A stretch of 64,000 nt of DNA from Rhizobiales bacterium 62-47 (GCA_001899255.1 MKVX01000023.1:405660-469659); one strand, 5' to 3'. Positions 43,819 to 57,787 are shown, counted from the first letter of the stretch. The notes: generated by a model from the letters alone, not told the origin. Program-made: numbers and translations.

Positions 43819-44780
43819 CACACACGCGCGCCGGTTGCGTGTGAATCAGGCCGCGTTGTCGCCGCCGCTGCAAATACCCGGCTTGCCAACACGTCCGCCG
43901 CCTCGATGCGCTCTAGGTCCGCAACCGTCAGCGATCGATCCAGATTGGCGACGAGCCGATTGGCCTGGCGTAAACGCATCCGATCAATGGCATTGCGTAT
44001 CGAACGGGCATTGGAGAACAGCGGTTGCGTCTTACGCAACGCGATGTAGCGAACAAACGCCTCGCGCGCGTCCGCGCTAAACCGATAATTCTGCTGTTGC
44101 AGGATCAGCTCGGCGATGGCGATGAGTTCTTGTTCAGAATAGTCCGGGAAATCGATATGATGGGCGATGCGCGATCGGAAACCAGGATTGCTGGCGAAGA
44201 ACTTGTCCATCCGGTCGCCGTAACCGGCAAGGATCACCACGAGATCCTCTCGTTGAGTCTCCATCACCTGCAGCAGAATCTCAATGGCTTCCTGTCCGTA
44301 GTCGCGCTCGTTATCGGGCCGATGCAGATAGTATGCTTCATCGATGAAGAGCACGCCCCCCATCGCCTTTTTGAGGATCTCCTTGGTCTTTGGCGCGGTG
44401 TGACCGATATATTGCCCGACCAGTTCGTCTCGCGTCACGGAAACAACATGCCCGCGGCGGACGAAACCCAGCTTGTGCAACATCTCGGCGACGCGCAGCG
44501 CCACTGTCGTCTTGCCCGTCCCCGGATTTCCCGTGAACGACATATGCAGCGTCGGAGGCACAGCCACCAATCCCATGCGGCTGCGGATACGCTCGATCAG
44601 CAACAAGGACGAGATTTCCTTGATCCGCGTCTTCACCGGCGTCAATCCGACCAGATCGCGATCGAGGTGATCGAGGACTCCCGCAATTCCGGCGGCTTCC
44701 GATTCCTGCCTGAGATCCACCGCGCCTTGCGGCAATGGATCGGCTTCGGCTTCATGCGTCACCGGTGAATGTTGCAGCAT
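43818..44780 (-). CDS. cbbX: AAA+ RuBisCO activase CbbX (red type)
   Basis: This 320-residue AAA+ motor frees red-type RuBisCO from tight-binding sugar phosphates by pulling on the large-subunit C-terminus. Walker A is GNPGTGKTT (residues 84-92) and Walker B is [12 protein letters not shown]. The pore-loop region contains [11 protein letters not shown], and an arginine-rich sensor segment [14 protein letters not shown] is near the C-terminus. It lies downstream of cbbS after a 105-base spacer that carries a perfect hairpin. Confidence 0.96.
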   Translation of the reverse strand: MLQHSPVTHEAEADPLPQGAVDLRQESEAAGIAGVLDHLDRDLVGLTPVKTRIKEISSLLLIERIRSRMGLVAVPPTLHMSFTGNPGTGKTTVALRVAEMLHKLGFVRRGHVVSVTRDELVGQYIGHTAPKTKEILKKAMGGVLFIDEAYYLHRPDNERDYGQEAIEILLQVMETQREDLVVILAGYGDRMDKFFASNPGFRSRIAHHIDFPDYSEQELIAIAELILQQQNYRFSADAREAFVRYIALRKTQPLFSNARSIRNAIDRMRLRQANRLVANLDRSLTVADLERIEAADVLASRVFAAAATTRPDSHATGARV

Positions 44781-44799
44781 CGAATCCTCATCGAAAGAG

Positions 44800-44824
44800 G
44801 CTTCGTCGTCAATGACGACGAAGC
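44800..44824. terminator. Perfect hairpin between cbbS and cbbX
   Basis: GCTTCGTCGTC and GACGACGAAGC form an 11-bp stem with an AAT loop (44811-44813). There is no T-run on the minus strand. It probably protects the 3' end of the cbbLS message or attenuates transcription into cbbX, giving much more RuBisCO than activase. Confidence 0.6.
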
Positions 44825-44885
44825 AGTTGATCCGAGGCTGAAACGACTGGGAATATATCGTTTCAAGCCGGCCCGGATTTCAGCG

Positions 44886-45305
44886 TCAGATATAGCGGTA
44901 GCCTTCCGGCCGATCCGTTGCATAGGCCTGCGTCGTGTAACGGATGTTGCGTCCGCTGGCCTCCTGTCGATTGAGACGGAAGCCTGCCTCTTCCTTCGGC
45001 CGATTGACGATGAACGAGATCTTCACCGATTCCCAACCGTGACTGGAATCAAACCCGGTGATGCGAATGTAACGGTCGCCGTAGACACGGCGGCATTCCG
45101 TCAGTTCCATCATGATGCCGGCGGCATCGCGCAGGTCGAACATCGGCAGGCCCCACATCTCCCAGTATGTATTGCGGGGATGAGGATCGTCAGTGAACTC
45201 GATGTTCACGGCCCAACCCTGCTGCAGGCAATATTGGATCTGCTTGGTGATCTGCTCGTCGGTCAAATCAGGCAGAAACGAGAAACATCCTTGAGTAAGC
45301 CGCAT
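44886..45305 (-). CDS. cbbS: RuBisCO small subunit, form IC
   Basis: This 139-residue small subunit has the family core ([43 protein letters not shown]) and the long C-terminal extension of red-type enzymes (from about residue 105, ending GYRYI), which forms a beta-hairpin lining the central pore in known structures. It lies 9 bases after cbbL. Confidence 0.97.
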   Translation of the reverse strand: MRLTQGCFSFLPDLTDEQITKQIQYCLQQGWAVNIEFTDDPHPRNTYWEMWGLPMFDLRDAAGIMMELTECRRVYGDRYIRITGFDSSHGWESVKISFIVNRPKEEAGFRLNRQEASGRNIRYTTQAYATDRPEGYRYI

Positions 45306-45314
45306 GACAACCTC

Positions 45315-47917
<2,603 letters not shown>

Positions 47918-47997
47918 CGGTATCTCCTATTGGTGATCGGTGGTGGGGATTGCGGCGCTCGCGCTCGCAAGATGAGCGATCGCGTGTGGCGAAATAC

Positions 47998-49005
47998 TCA
48001 TAGCAATTTGCCCATGGTAACGGCCGTATCCGCCATGCGGTGCGAGAAGCCCCATTCGTTGTCGTACCAGACCATCACGCGCACGAACGTGCCGTCGAGA
48101 ACCTTGGTCTGATCCATATGGAAGATGGCCGACCGATGATCGTGATTGAAATCGGTCGAGATGTTGGCCTCGTTGGTGAAGCCAAGAATGCCCTTGAGTT
48201 CGCCAGCGGCGGCTGTGCTGATGAGTTCGTTGATTTCGCCGACCGAGGTCGGACGCTTGGCATTGAACTTGAAATCCACCGCAGAAACATTCGGGGTCGG
48301 AACGCGGATGGCCACACCATCCAGCCGCCCGTTAAGCTCCGGCAGCACCAGCCCGACAGCCTTCGCGGCGCCGGTGGATGTCGGGATCATCGATAGTGCC
48401 GCGGCGCGCGAACGATACGGATCCTTATGCATCGTATCGAGCGTCGGCTGGTCGCCGGTATACGAATGGATCGTCGTCATGAAGCCTTTGTCGATCCCGA
48501 TCGCGTCGTGCAGGGTGCGGGCCACTGGCGCCAGGCAATTTGTCGTGCATGACGCGTTGGAGACGACGATATGGTCACCGGTCAATTGCTGATGATTGAC
48601 GCCATATACGACCGTCATATCGACGCCGCTGGCCGGCGCGGATACCAGCACTCGCTTGGCACCTGCGGCGAGGTGCGCCGATGCTTTTTCCTTCGACGTG
48701 AAAATGCCGGTGCATTCGAGCGCGACATCGATATCCAGCTCTTTATGGGGAAGCTGCGCCGGGTCCTTGATCGCGGTCACCTTGATCGGCCCGCGCCCAA
48801 CGTCGATGGTATCTCCATTGACGACGACTTTGCCCGGAAAGCGGCCATGGACGGAATCGTAGCGCAACAGATGCGCATTGGTTTCGACAGATCCCAAGTC
48901 GTTGATTGCGATCACCTCGATATCGGTACGTTGCGATTCGACAATGGCACGCAGCACATTGCGACCGATCCGACCGAATCCGTTGATCGCGACTCTTACC
49001 GTCAT
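47998..49005 (-). CDS. cbbG: Glyceraldehyde-3-phosphate dehydrogenase (CbbG)
   Basis: This 335-residue enzyme works in the reductive direction in the Calvin cycle. The Rossmann motif [10 protein letters not shown] is at residues 7-16, catalytic Cys153 is in SNASCTTN, and the His is in the HSYTGDQ segment. The acidic N35-D36 after the second strand suggests NAD(H) preference, though dual use occurs. The ATG at 49005 overlaps the cbbT stop (ATGA); upstream in-frame sequence belongs to cbbT read in another frame. Confidence 0.96.
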   Translation of the reverse strand: MTVRVAINGFGRIGRNVLRAIVESQRTDIEVIAINDLGSVETNAHLLRYDSVHGRFPGKVVVNGDTIDVGRGPIKVTAIKDPAQLPHKELDIDVALECTGIFTSKEKASAHLAAGAKRVLVSAPASGVDMTVVYGVNHQQLTGDHIVVSNASCTTNCLAPVARTLHDAIGIDKGFMTTIHSYTGDQPTLDTMHKDPYRSRAAALSMIPTSTGAAKAVGLVLPELNGRLDGVAIRVPTPNVSAVDFKFNAKRPTSVGEINELISTAAAGELKGILGFTNEANISTDFNHDHRSAIFHMDQTKVLDGTFVRVMVWYDNEWGFSHRMADTAVTMGKLL

Positions 49006-51038
49006 TCCACCCCCTCCCCGACGCGCGAACATGCAACGCTGCGTCGTGCAGCGTCCGCAACCGCCGTTGCTGTAATGTTGAATTTCTCGTAGAGCACACT
49101 GGCTGGCGCCGATGCACCAAAGCCCGTCATGCCGATGAATTCGCCGCGATCGCCAATCCAGCGCCGCCATCCGCCTTCGACAGCCGCTTCGATGCCGATG
49201 CGCGGAGCCTGACCGAGAATCTGCGCCCGATAGTCCGCCGACTGTTGCGTGAACAGTTCAAAACACGGCGCGGAGACCACGGCAGCGCGGATGCCCTCAT
49301 TGGCCAGGAGCTGCGCGGCATCGAGTGCAATAGCAACTTCCGAACCCGTCGCGATCAGCGTGACATCCCGGCCCTTCTCTGGGTTGACAACGAGATAGGC
49401 CCCACGCGCTACCAAATTGTCGCCATTGGCATCGCTACGAAACGTCGGCAACGCCTGGCGCGACAGGCAAAGCACCGACGGCTGCGTTGTCGCCTGCAGC
49501 GCGCAGGTCCATGCCTCGGCAGTTTCCACCGCATCGGCCGGGCGGAACACCAGAACGTTTGGAATAGCGCGCAGCGCTGCCAGATGTTCCACAGGCTGGT
49601 GAGTGGGTCCGTCTTCTCCCAGTCCGATGGAATCGTGGGTCATGACGTGCACGACACGGATTCGCATCAACGCTGCCAGCCGGATCGCCGGCCTGCTGTA
49701 ATCTGCAAAGCTGAGAAAGGTTCCACCATAAGGGATGAACCCGCCGTGGAGCGCGAGGCCGTTCATTGCGGCAGCCATGCCGTGCTCGCGAATGCCATAA
49801 TGAATGTAGCTCCCGGCGAAAGAGCCGGGCGTTACCGATCGATGGCTCTTGGCGCGCGTCAGATTTGAATGGGTGAGATCGGCCGAGCCGCCCAGCAGAT
49901 TCGGCAGCGCCGGGACAATTGCGTCGATCACCTGCTGCGACGCCTGCCGGCTGGCAACGGCAGGCCGTTCGGTCGCAAAACGTCGACGAACATCGTGCAG
50001 CGCCTTGGTTCCAACGTCGCCAATTTCGCTCTCAAGCGAACGATCGTAGTCTCTGCGCGCAGCAGCATCGCGTTGACGATATCGATCGACCCAAGCCAAG
50101 CGGGCGGCCTGCCCGCGCGTGCCGATGGTCCGCCACGCCGTCAATATATCCTGCGGAATTTCGAATGGCGGATGCGGCCAGTGCAGGCCGGCGCGTGCAG
50201 CGGCAACCTGCTCAGGCCCCAACGGCGACCCATGCGCCTTCTCGGTGCCCTGCCGCTCCGGTGCGCCATAGCCGATCACGGTGCGGCAAGCGATCAGCGA
50301 TGGACGATCCGTATGCCGCTCCTCCTCCAGTGCAACTGCGATGCTTTCCGGATCGTGGCCATCGATGCGGCGAACTGACCAACCGGACGCAGCAAAGCGC
50401 GCGAGTTGATCGTCCGAGCAGGACATCGACGTCGAGCCATCGATGGATATCCGATTGTCATCGAACAGAACAATCAGCCGACCCAGCTCGAGATGGCCTG
50501 CGAGCGAGATAGCCTCGTGACTGATGCCCTCCATCAGACATCCGTCGCCAGCAATCACGTAGGTGAAATGATCGACCAGATCATCTCCATGACGCGCGTT
50601 AGCGAGGCGCTCCGCAAGCGCCATGCCGACCGCAGTCGCGATGCCCTGGCCGAGCGGACCGGTCGTCGTTTCGACACCCGACGTATGACCGTATTCCGGA
50701 TGACCCGGCGTTTTAGAACCCCATTGTCGGAACGCCTTGAGCTCCTTAATCGTAACGTCGCGGTAGCCCGTCAGATACAGCAGTGCGTAAAGCAGCATCG
50801 AGCCGTGCCCGGCAGACAGAACAAACCTGTCCCGGTCGGGCCACGACGGATCGGCCGCGTCGAATTTGAGGAATTGGGAGAACAAGACGGTCGCCACATC
50901 GGCCATGCCCATCGGCATGCCGGGATGACCTGATTTGGCTTGTTCGATCGCATCGATCGCCAGGAACCGAATGGCGTTGGCCAACGCATCGTGGCTGACT
51001 GCGGGCTGCGACGTCTTGGCGGATAGCGAAATATTCAA
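49002..51038 (-). CDS. cbbT: Transketolase (CbbT)
   Basis: This 678-residue ThDP enzyme moves two-carbon units between sugar phosphates. Family marks are [14 protein letters not shown] near the N-terminus, the ThDP motif [19 protein letters not shown] ending in LIVLFDDN, and the Pyr-domain segments [16 protein letters not shown] and [17 protein letters not shown] place the start at TTG 51038, which has GGGAGG 5 bases upstream and gives the usual N-terminus. An in-frame ATG at 51086 would overlap cbbP by 11 bases and add 16 atypical residues. Confidence 0.95.
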   Translation of the reverse strand: MNISLSAKTSQPAVSHDALANAIRFLAIDAIEQAKSGHPGMPMGMADVATVLFSQFLKFDAADPSWPDRDRFVLSAGHGSMLLYALLYLTGYRDVTIKELKAFRQWGSKTPGHPEYGHTSGVETTTGPLGQGIATAVGMALAERLANARHGDDLVDHFTYVIAGDGCLMEGISHEAISLAGHLELGRLIVLFDDNRISIDGSTSMSCSDDQLARFAASGWSVRRIDGHDPESIAVALEEERHTDRPSLIACRTVIGYGAPERQGTEKAHGSPLGPEQVAAARAGLHWPHPPFEIPQDILTAWRTIGTRGQAARLAWVDRYRQRDAAARRDYDRSLESEIGDVGTKALHDVRRRFATERPAVASRQASQQVIDAIVPALPNLLGGSADLTHSNLTRAKSHRSVTPGSFAGSYIHYGIREHGMAAAMNGLALHGGFIPYGGTFLSFADYSRPAIRLAALMRIRVVHVMTHDSIGLGEDGPTHQPVEHLAALRAIPNVLVFRPADAVETAEAWTCALQATTQPSVLCLSRQALPTFRSDANGDNLVARGAYLVVNPEKGRDVTLIATGSEVAIALDAAQLLANEGIRAAVVSAPCFELFTQQSADYRAQILGQAPRIGIEAAVEGGWRRWIGDRGEFIGMTGFGASAPASVLYEKFNITATAVADAARRSVACSRVGEGVE

Positions 51039-51043
51039 GCGAT

Positions 51044-51049
51044 CCTCCC
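51044..51049 (-). promoter_or_regulatory. Strong Shine-Dalgarno (GGGAGG) for a TTG start of cbbT
   Basis: GGGAGG lies 5 bases before TTG 51038 on the minus strand. It is much better placed than any site before the ATG at 51086, so it decides the cbbT start. Confidence 0.6.
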
Positions 51050-51075
51050 GTCGGAAGCTGGACCGGCGCGCAACG

Positions 51076-51951
51076 TCATTTCGCACCTCGCTTGCGCTCG
51101 ATCAGTTGCATGATCAGTGGTGTCAGGATCAGTTGCATGGCCAAGTCGAGCTTCGAGCCTGGCGTCACAATCGAGTTCGCGCGCGACATAAAACTGTTGG
51201 GAATCATCGACAGCAGATAGGGGAAATCGATGCCGCGCGGGTTCTTGAAGCGGATCACCAGCATCGATTCGTCCGGCGTCGGAATCCAACGCGCGATAAA
51301 CGGATTTGACGTATCGACTGTCGGGACACGCTGGAAATTGATGTCTGTTTCGGCGAACTGCGGACAGATATAGTTGATGTAATCCGGCATTCGCCGCAGG
51401 ATCGTGTCGGTGACGGCTTCGGTGGAATAACCGCGCGCGCTGCGATCGCGATGCAGCTTCTGAATCCATTCCAGGTTGATGACCGGAACGACGCCTATCT
51501 TGAGATCCGCATAGCGCGCCACGTTGACCTTGTCGGTGACGACCGCACCGTGCAACCCCTCGTAAAAAAGCAAGTCCGAGTTTTCGGCCAGCGGCGCCCA
51601 AGGCGTGAACGTGCCTGGCGCGCTGTGATGCAGCGCAGCCTCATCGGCATCATGGACATAATGCCGTGTGATCGCATTGCCGCGCTCGCTGTAATCGCGG
51701 AACGCCGTCTCCAACTCTTCGAACAGATTGGTTTCCGGACTGAAGTGGCTGAAATGCTTGTTGCCGCGTTCCGCCTCGTCGGCCATCTTCGCCCGCATGT
51801 CGGCGCGGTTGTAACGATGGAACGCGTCGCCTTCGATATAGACGGCGTTGACCTGCTCACGATGGAATATCTGTTCGAATGTCCGCTTGACCGACGTCGT
51901 GCCTGCGCCGGATGAGCCAGTGATCGAAATGATGGGATGCTTCCGCGACAT
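51076..51951 (-). CDS. cbbP: Phosphoribulokinase (CbbP)
   Basis: This 291-residue bacterial-type (octameric class) kinase makes ribulose-1,5-bisphosphate from ribulose-5-phosphate and ATP. The nucleotide loop [10 protein letters not shown] is at residues 11-20, followed by [10 protein letters not shown] with the catalytic-base Asp, and [10 protein letters not shown]. The ATG at 51951 has AGGTGGGA upstream; a GTG at 51963 is the alternative. It follows cbbF by 12 bases. Confidence 0.97.
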   Translation of the reverse strand: MSRKHPIISITGSSGAGTTSVKRTFEQIFHREQVNAVYIEGDAFHRYNRADMRAKMADEAERGNKHFSHFSPETNLFEELETAFRDYSERGNAITRHYVHDADEAALHHSAPGTFTPWAPLAENSDLLFYEGLHGAVVTDKVNVARYADLKIGVVPVINLEWIQKLHRDRSARGYSTEAVTDTILRRMPDYINYICPQFAETDINFQRVPTVDTSNPFIARWIPTPDESMLVIRFKNPRGIDFPYLLSMIPNSFMSRANSIVTPGSKLDLAMQLILTPLIMQLIERKRGAK

Positions 51952-51963
51952 GCCTGATCCCAC

Positions 51964-52995
51964 CTAGACGCGGAAGAAGCCGCGATGGGCGAATAATGGC
52001 GACGTCAGCTGACTTGGCGTCTGCGGATTGTTGTGCAGCTCTTCCACACGCTGCACCACATCGATCGATCCCATGATCAAGGGCACACGTTGATGCAGGC
52101 TGGTCGCGGCAATATCGAGAATGCGGCCGTATCCGGTCGTCGCCGCGCCGCCAGCTTGCTCGACAATGAAAGCCATCGGGTGCGCTTCGTAAACGAGACG
52201 CAGGCGCCCTTCGCTGTATCCGTCGCGCGCATCCGCCGGATAGAGAAAGATGCCGCCGCGCGTCAGGATGCGATAAGCTTCCGCGACCAGCGAGCCGATC
52301 CAGCGCATGTTGAAGTTGGCAGCACCTTCGGAGCCCGCGATGCAGCCATCGATGAAAGCACGAACCGGCGGCTCCCAGTAACGTCGGTTCGACGCGTTGA
52401 TCGCATACTCGGGAGCACTCACCGCGATGCGAACGCCCCGGCAAGTCAGCTTGAAGCAGCCTTCACCGCGATCGAGGGTAAAAATGTCAACGCCGTCACC
52501 GAGCGTCAGTACCAGCGACGTCTGCGGACCGTAGACGACGAAGCCTGCCGCGAGTTGCGCCGTGCCCTTTTGCTGAAATGCCGCCGACAGATCCGTTGGC
52601 GTCGGCACGATCGAAAAGATCGTCCCGACGGTCATGTTGATTTCGATATTCGATGAGCCGTCGAGCGGATCGACCGCAACGCAGATCCGGGCAGAGGCAT
52701 CGCGGATTTCGGGTAAACGCTCTTCCTCGGACGCAATCGCCGCTACGGGAACGCAGCGCAGAGCCCGCCGGATCACCCGATCCGCATGAACATCCAGGTC
52801 CTTCTGAATGTCTCCATCGGCGTTCTTGCATGATGTCGATGAGCCACTGATGGCGGATACGCCGTCACTCATCGATGCAGCAATATCGATCGAAGCAGCG
52901 GCTATGGCGTCGATGGCGGCCGCGACAGGTAACGCCCAGGGTCCGGTTTGCGAGTAGCGCTCGATGTAGTCGCCTAAGGTTTGCCTCGAACCCAT
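51964..52995 (-). CDS. cbbF: Fructose-1,6-bisphosphatase class I (CbbF)
   Basis: This 343-residue Mg-dependent phosphatase acts on fructose- and probably sedoheptulose-bisphosphate in the Calvin cycle. Metal ligands are E90/E91 in ASEEE and the DPLDGSSN motif at residues 109-116. The phosphate-binding YAIN and later RYIG-like [16 protein letters not shown] regions are present. It is the first gene of the cbb operon and is divergent from cbbR. Confidence 0.96.
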   Translation of the reverse strand: MGSRQTLGDYIERYSQTGPWALPVAAAIDAIAAASIDIAASMSDGVSAISGSSTSCKNADGDIQKDLDVHADRVIRRALRCVPVAAIASEEERLPEIRDASARICVAVDPLDGSSNIEINMTVGTIFSIVPTPTDLSAAFQQKGTAQLAAGFVVYGPQTSLVLTLGDGVDIFTLDRGEGCFKLTCRGVRIAVSAPEYAINASNRRYWEPPVRAFIDGCIAGSEGAANFNMRWIGSLVAEAYRILTRGGIFLYPADARDGYSEGRLRLVYEAHPMAFIVEQAGGAATTGYGRILDIAATSLHQRVPLIMGSIDVVQRVEELHNNPQTPSQLTSPLFAHRGFFRV

Positions 52996-53083
52996 GCCGC
53001 GTCCCGCCCCCCTCGCCCGCCGCCTGCAGACCGCCGGTTCAAACCCGGCGATGGGAACGGTGCGTTCGAAGCGGATATTGACG

Positions 53084-53101
53084 CCCTGATCAAAATAAGG
53101 G
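53084..53101. promoter_or_regulatory. Candidate CbbR-binding inverted repeat in the cbbR-cbbF spacer
   Basis: CCCT-N10-AGGG lies in the AT-rich half of the 145-base divergent spacer, about 40 bases before cbbR and 90 before cbbF. LysR-type CbbR must bind in this spacer; this particular repeat is my best guess, and its short arms leave real doubt. Confidence 0.35.
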
Positions 53102-53140
53102 AATTTTTAAAAAATAATATCTTTCCAAGGTTTTTCTTAT

Positions 53141-54082
53141 ATGTCTTCCCACCATCTGCATAATCTAACCATCCGCCAGCTGCGCGCCCTGGCAGCGGTT
53201 GCGTCCGAGGGGAGCGTGACCGGCGCCTCGAACCGGCTCGGTCTCACCCAGCCAGCGGTGACCTTGCAATTGCGCAACCTGCAGGAGCTCGCTGGGCTAC
53301 CGCTGGTGCAGCGGACGGGGGATGGGATGGCGCTGACAGGCGCTGGTCAGGAAGTGTTGATGCTTGCGGAGCGCATCGAAGCGGCAATCAGCACATGTCA
53401 GACATCGCTGGACATGATTCTCGGCAAAACCGGCGGATCGATCACCATCGGCGCCGTCAGCACCGCTAAATACTTCGTGCCTTACGCGATCGCCGCATTC
53501 TCGAAGCTACATCCGAACATCGACATCAAGCTGACAATCGGAAACCGCGAAGAAATCAGAGAAGCAATGCGCGGCTACGATCTCGACATCGCCGTCATGG
53601 GCCGCCCGCCGGCAGGAATCGATTTTGAAGTCCATTTGATCGGCGACAACCCGCACGTCATCGTTGCTCCGAAAGGTCACTGGCTCGAGAAAGACTTTGG
53701 CCTCGCTGCGGTCGATCTAACGCACGAGACGTTTCTGACACGCGAGCCGGGATCCGGCACCCGCATCCTGATGGAGTCGCTGTTCGAGATGACCGAACTG
53801 CGGCCGAACATCGGAATGGAGATGGGTAGTAACGAAACCATCAAGCAGGCAGTGCTCGCCGGTCTCGGAATAGCTTTTCTCTCCGCTCATACGGTGGCAT
53901 CCGAACTTGCCGATGGACGGCTGGTGATCCTCGATGTGGCTGGGCTGCCAGTCGTCCGGCAATGGCTGGTCGTGCGACGACGCGACAAGGTGTTGCTCCC
54001 ACCGGCGCAAGCCATGCTCGACTTTCTGCGAACAGAAGGCCCCAGCTTTCTTCCATCGCTTGCGGCGTCGCCAAAACTCTAG
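53141..54082 (+). CDS. cbbR: LysR-type regulator of the CBB operon (CbbR)
   Basis: This 313-residue LysR protein has helix-turn-helix ASEGSVTGASNRLGLTQPAV (about residues 22-41) and an effector domain whose GREIRDAM-like NREEIREAMRGYDLDIAVMG segment matches CbbR, which senses RuBP, NADPH or other Calvin metabolites. It is divergent from cbbF across a spacer with very AT-rich sequence next to its own start. That gene order is the standard one for CbbR control of a cbb operon. Confidence 0.95.
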   Translation: MSSHHLHNLTIRQLRALAAVASEGSVTGASNRLGLTQPAVTLQLRNLQELAGLPLVQRTGDGMALTGAGQEVLMLAERIEAAISTCQTSLDMILGKTGGSITIGAVSTAKYFVPYAIAAFSKLHPNIDIKLTIGNREEIREAMRGYDLDIAVMGRPPAGIDFEVHLIGDNPHVIVAPKGHWLEKDFGLAAVDLTHETFLTREPGSGTRILMESLFEMTELRPNIGMEMGSNETIKQAVLAGLGIAFLSAHTVASELADGRLVILDVAGLPVVRQWLVVRRRDKVLLPPAQAMLDFLRTEGPSFLPSLAASPKL

Positions 54083-54259
54083 ATCTCACGCGTCTCGAAC
54101 AAACCGCTCGTTCAATCGGGCCGTCAAACCCCGATCCGCAGGCCACCTGCGTGTGCGGAAAGCAACTTTCTGCAAACCAACCGGACGTTCGTTTCGACAC
54201 CGATACTGCCTGTATGATAGGACAGCAGCGAGACCGTTCACAAACATGCTGGAGACGCA

Positions 54260-55912
54260 GTGACCGACATCAATGCCGCAGCGGGCAAACCGATCGATCA
54301 GGCCATGTTGGCCAATGTCCCGAAATTGGTGACAGCCTATTTCGTCAATCGACCGAATCCTGCCGTTTCAACCCAGCGCGTCGCCTTCGGCACCTCCGGC
54401 CACCGCGGGTCGGCTCTCAATAATTCGTTTAACGAAAATCATATCCTGTCGGTCAGTCAGGCGCTGTGTGACTACCGTCATCAGAACGGTATCTCCGGAC
54501 CACTCTTTCTCGGCATCGATACTCACGCACTGGCGGAGCCGGCATTCGCAAGCGCTCTCGAGGTTTTTGCAGCCAACGGCGTGGAGGTGATGATCGATGA
54601 GCATGGTGGCTACACGCCGACTCCCGCGATCTCTCACGCCATTTTGTCTTACAACAAAGGCCGCACAAGTGGCCTGGCGGATGGCGTCGTCGTAACGCCA
54701 TCGCACAATCCACCGGAGGACGGCGGCTTCAAGTATAATCCGCCAAACGGTGGCCCTGCCGATACCAATATCACCGCTGCCATCGAGAAGGTTGCGAACG
54801 CTTATCTTGAGCAGCAACTCAACGGGATCAAGCGCATCCCGTATGAGCGTGCTCGCAAGGCCGCATCGACCCATCTTCACGACTATATCGGTCCCTATGT
54901 CGCCGATCTGAACAACGTTCTCGATATGGAGGCCATCCGAGCGTCCGGGGTGAAGATTGGCATCGATCCATTGGGCGGGGCGGCAGTCCATTACTGGCAG
55001 CCGATCATCGAGCGCTACGGACTTTCCGCGACAATCATCAGCGATGCTGTCGATCCGACGTTCCGCTTCATGACAGCGGATTGGGACGGCAAGATCCGTA
55101 TGGATTGCTCGTCGCCCTACGCTATGGCGCGGCTGATCGGAATGCGCGATGCATTCGACGTTGCGTTCGCCAATGATACCGATGCAGATCGGCATGGTAT
55201 TGTCACCCGCACCGGCGGACTGATGAATCCCAATCACTTTTTATCGGCCGCAATTGCGTATCTGTTCGCGAACCGGCCGCAGTGGCGCCAGACATGCGCG
55301 ATCGGCAAGACCATCGTCAGCAGTTCGATGATCGATCGTGTCGCGAAGAAGCTGAACCGGCAGTTGATCGAAACACCGGTCGGCTTCAAATGGTTCGTTG
55401 ATGGCCTATGTAGCGGTGACTTTGGCTTTGCCGGCGAAGAAAGCGCCGGCGCATCATTCCTGAAACGCGATGGATCGACCTGGACCACGGACAAGGATGG
55501 CATCATCCTCGGACTGCTGGCGGCGGAGATCACCGCCAGGACCCGACGCGATCCCCACCAGCTTTATGCCGGCCTCACCGAAGAACTTGGCACGCCGTAC
55601 TACGAACGAATTGATGCGCCCGCGACGCCGGCACAAAAATCGATTCTCAAGGGGCTCACGCCGGAACAACTGAACATGAAGGAGCTTGCAGGCGAACCGG
55701 TCCGTGCGACTGTTGCGCGCGCCCCAGGCAACAACGAGCCGTTCGGCGGCATCAAGGTTGAAACGGATTCCGGATGGTTCGCGGCACGACCCTCGGGGAC
55801 CGAAGACGTTTATAAAATCTATTCGGAGAGTTTCCGCAACCAGGACCACCTGCGCCAAATTCAGGCCGAGGCACAACACGCGCTCGCAACAGTCTTCGAA
55901 GCCAGCCGGTAG
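54260..55912 (+). CDS. pgm: Phosphoglucomutase (alpha-D-glucose-phosphate specific)
   Basis: This 550-residue enzyme interconverts glucose-1- and glucose-6-phosphate, linking Calvin-cycle hexose phosphates to glycogen or trehalose. The phosphoserine is Ser148 in VVTPSHNPPEDGG, the Mg loop is NDTDADRHG, the sugar-binding motif is GEESAGASF, and the C-terminal phosphate loop is ARPSGTEDVYK. The start is GTG with GGAGAC upstream. It follows cbbR by 177 bases and may be transcribed independently. Confidence 0.95.
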   Translation: MTDINAAAGKPIDQAMLANVPKLVTAYFVNRPNPAVSTQRVAFGTSGHRGSALNNSFNENHILSVSQALCDYRHQNGISGPLFLGIDTHALAEPAFASALEVFAANGVEVMIDEHGGYTPTPAISHAILSYNKGRTSGLADGVVVTPSHNPPEDGGFKYNPPNGGPADTNITAAIEKVANAYLEQQLNGIKRIPYERARKAASTHLHDYIGPYVADLNNVLDMEAIRASGVKIGIDPLGGAAVHYWQPIIERYGLSATIISDAVDPTFRFMTADWDGKIRMDCSSPYAMARLIGMRDAFDVAFANDTDADRHGIVTRTGGLMNPNHFLSAAIAYLFANRPQWRQTCAIGKTIVSSSMIDRVAKKLNRQLIETPVGFKWFVDGLCSGDFGFAGEESAGASFLKRDGSTWTTDKDGIILGLLAAEITARTRRDPHQLYAGLTEELGTPYYERIDAPATPAQKSILKGLTPEQLNMKELAGEPVRATVARAPGNNEPFGGIKVETDSGWFAARPSGTEDVYKIYSESFRNQDHLRQIQAEAQHALATVFEASR

Positions 55913-55941
55913 AGTCGTTCAAGCGCTGCGCGTTGCTGGAA

Positions 55942-57564
55942 TTAACTGCGCAGCCCCGGCGCTTCCATGCCGGTGCGCGCAACGTATTCCGTATAGCCGC
56001 CGCCGTATTGATGGATGCCATCCGGCGTCAACTCCAAGACACGGTTCGACAGCGCGGCAAGGAAGTGCCGGTCGTGCGAAACGAACAGCATGGTGCCCTC
56101 GAATTCAGACAGCGCGGCGATCAGCATTTCCTTGGTCGCCATGTCGAGATGGTTGGTCGGCTCGTCCAGTACGAGGAAGTTCGGCGGGTCGAACAGCATC
56201 TTGGCCATCACCAGTCGCGCCTTCTCACCGCCGGAGAGTACGCGGCAGCGCTTCTCGACGTCGTCGCCGGAGAAGCCGAAGCAGCCGGCCAGTGCTCGCA
56301 AGCTGCCCTGCCCGGCCTGTGGGAACGAGTATTCCAGCTCCTCGAAGACCGTTCGTTCACCGTCCAACAGATCCATCGCGTGCTGCGCGAAGTAGCCCAA
56401 CTTGACGCTGCCGCCGAGCGCCACGGTGCCGTTATCCGGTTCGGTCGAACCGGCCACCAGTTTGAGCAGCGTCGATTTTCCGGCGCCGTTGATGCCCATC
56501 ACGCACCAACGCTCCTTGCGGCGCACGGCGAAATCAAGCCCGGCATAGATGCTGCGCTTGCCATAGCCTTTGTGCACGTTCTTCAGGCTAACAACGTCCT
56601 CTCCCGAACGCGGCGCCGGCTGGAATTCGAACGCGACCGTCTGACGACGACGCGGCGGCTCGACGCGTTCGATCTTGTCGAGCTTCTTGACCCGGCTCTG
56701 CACCTGCGCGGCGTGCGATGCGCGCGCCTTGAAGCGCTCGATGAACTTGATTTCCTTGGCGAGCATCGCCTGCTGGCGCTCGAACTGCGCCTGCTGCTGC
56801 TTTTCCGCGAGGGCGCGCTGCTGCTCGTAGAATTCGTAATCGCCGGAATAAGTCGTCAGCGTACCGCCGTCGATCTCCACCACCTTGTTGATGATGCGGT
56901 TCATGAACTCGCGGTCGTGCGAGGTCATCAAGAGCGCGCCTTCGTAGCCCTTGAGGAACTGCTCGAGCCAGATCAGGCTTTCGAGGTCGAGATGGTTCGA
57001 CGGCTCGTCCAGCAGCATCACCTCCGGCCGCATCAGCAGGATGCGGCCAAGCGCCACGCGCATCTTCCAGCCGCCGGAGAGCTTATCGACATCGCCCTCC
57101 ATCATCTCATCGCTGAAGCCGAGACCAGCCAGCACCTCGCGCGCACGCGCGTCAAGCGCGTAACCGTCGAGATCCTGAAAGCGCGCCTGCACCTCGCCGT
57201 AACGCGCGATGATGTCGTCCATGGCGTCGGCCTGCTCGGGATCGGCCATGGCCGCCTCGAGCTGCTTCAGCTCGGCCGCAACCTCGCTGACCGGCCCCGC
57301 GCCGTCCATCACCTCGGACACCGCGCTGCGGCCGGACATCTCGCCGACATCCTGGTTGAAATAGCCGATGGTCACGCCGCGATCGACCGACACCTGCCCC
57401 TCGTCGGGCAGCTCCTGACCGGAGATCATGCGAAACAACGTGGTCTTTCCAGCTCCATTTGGCCCCACGAGGCCAATCTTTTCGCCCTTCTGCAGCGCTG
57501 CGGACGCTTCAATGAACAGGATCTGGTGGCCGTTCTGCTTACTGATGTTATCGAGACGAATCAT
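55942..57564 (-). CDS. ABC-F family ATPase
   Basis: This 540-residue soluble protein has two ABC domains: Walker A GPNGAGKTT with signature LSGGWKM, then GINGAGKST with signature LSGGEKAR. They are joined by a charged, glutamine-rich coiled linker (about residues 240-300). No membrane domain is present. ABC-F proteins act on the ribosome in translation; the YbiT or Uup-like branches fit best. The ATG at 57564 is used; an upstream extension of 33 residues is not family-like. It converges on pgm. Confidence 0.93.
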   Translation of the reverse strand: MIRLDNISKQNGHQILFIEASAALQKGEKIGLVGPNGAGKTTLFRMISGQELPDEGQVSVDRGVTIGYFNQDVGEMSGRSAVSEVMDGAGPVSEVAAELKQLEAAMADPEQADAMDDIIARYGEVQARFQDLDGYALDARAREVLAGLGFSDEMMEGDVDKLSGGWKMRVALGRILLMRPEVMLLDEPSNHLDLESLIWLEQFLKGYEGALLMTSHDREFMNRIINKVVEIDGGTLTTYSGDYEFYEQQRALAEKQQQAQFERQQAMLAKEIKFIERFKARASHAAQVQSRVKKLDKIERVEPPRRRQTVAFEFQPAPRSGEDVVSLKNVHKGYGKRSIYAGLDFAVRRKERWCVMGINGAGKSTLLKLVAGSTEPDNGTVALGGSVKLGYFAQHAMDLLDGERTVFEELEYSFPQAGQGSLRALAGCFGFSGDDVEKRCRVLSGGEKARLVMAKMLFDPPNFLVLDEPTNHLDMATKEMLIAALSEFEGTMLFVSHDRHFLAALSNRVLELTPDGIHQYGGGYTEYVARTGMEAPGLRS

Positions 57565-57787
57565 GAACTCACGAGAATTGGGGAATGTTGCGGCCGTGCT
57601 TAGAGCATGTCGCGCCCGCGCGGAAGGGGGCGAGCACAACCGGCGCGGAAAACCACGCGCCAAGGCCGCTTTCGCGCAAATTCGGCCTCAATTTCGGGGA
57701 TTCACAAGCTCAATCGATCAAAACTGGGGAACACAGTTTCCGTGAAATAAGGACCGACACGCAAAAATCCAGATGCGGACGTGGGCC

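Noticed and set aside
55933-57603. 556-codon plus-strand open frame opposite the ABC-F gene
   Set aside because: It is a shadow frame; the minus strand has two full sets of ABC motifs.
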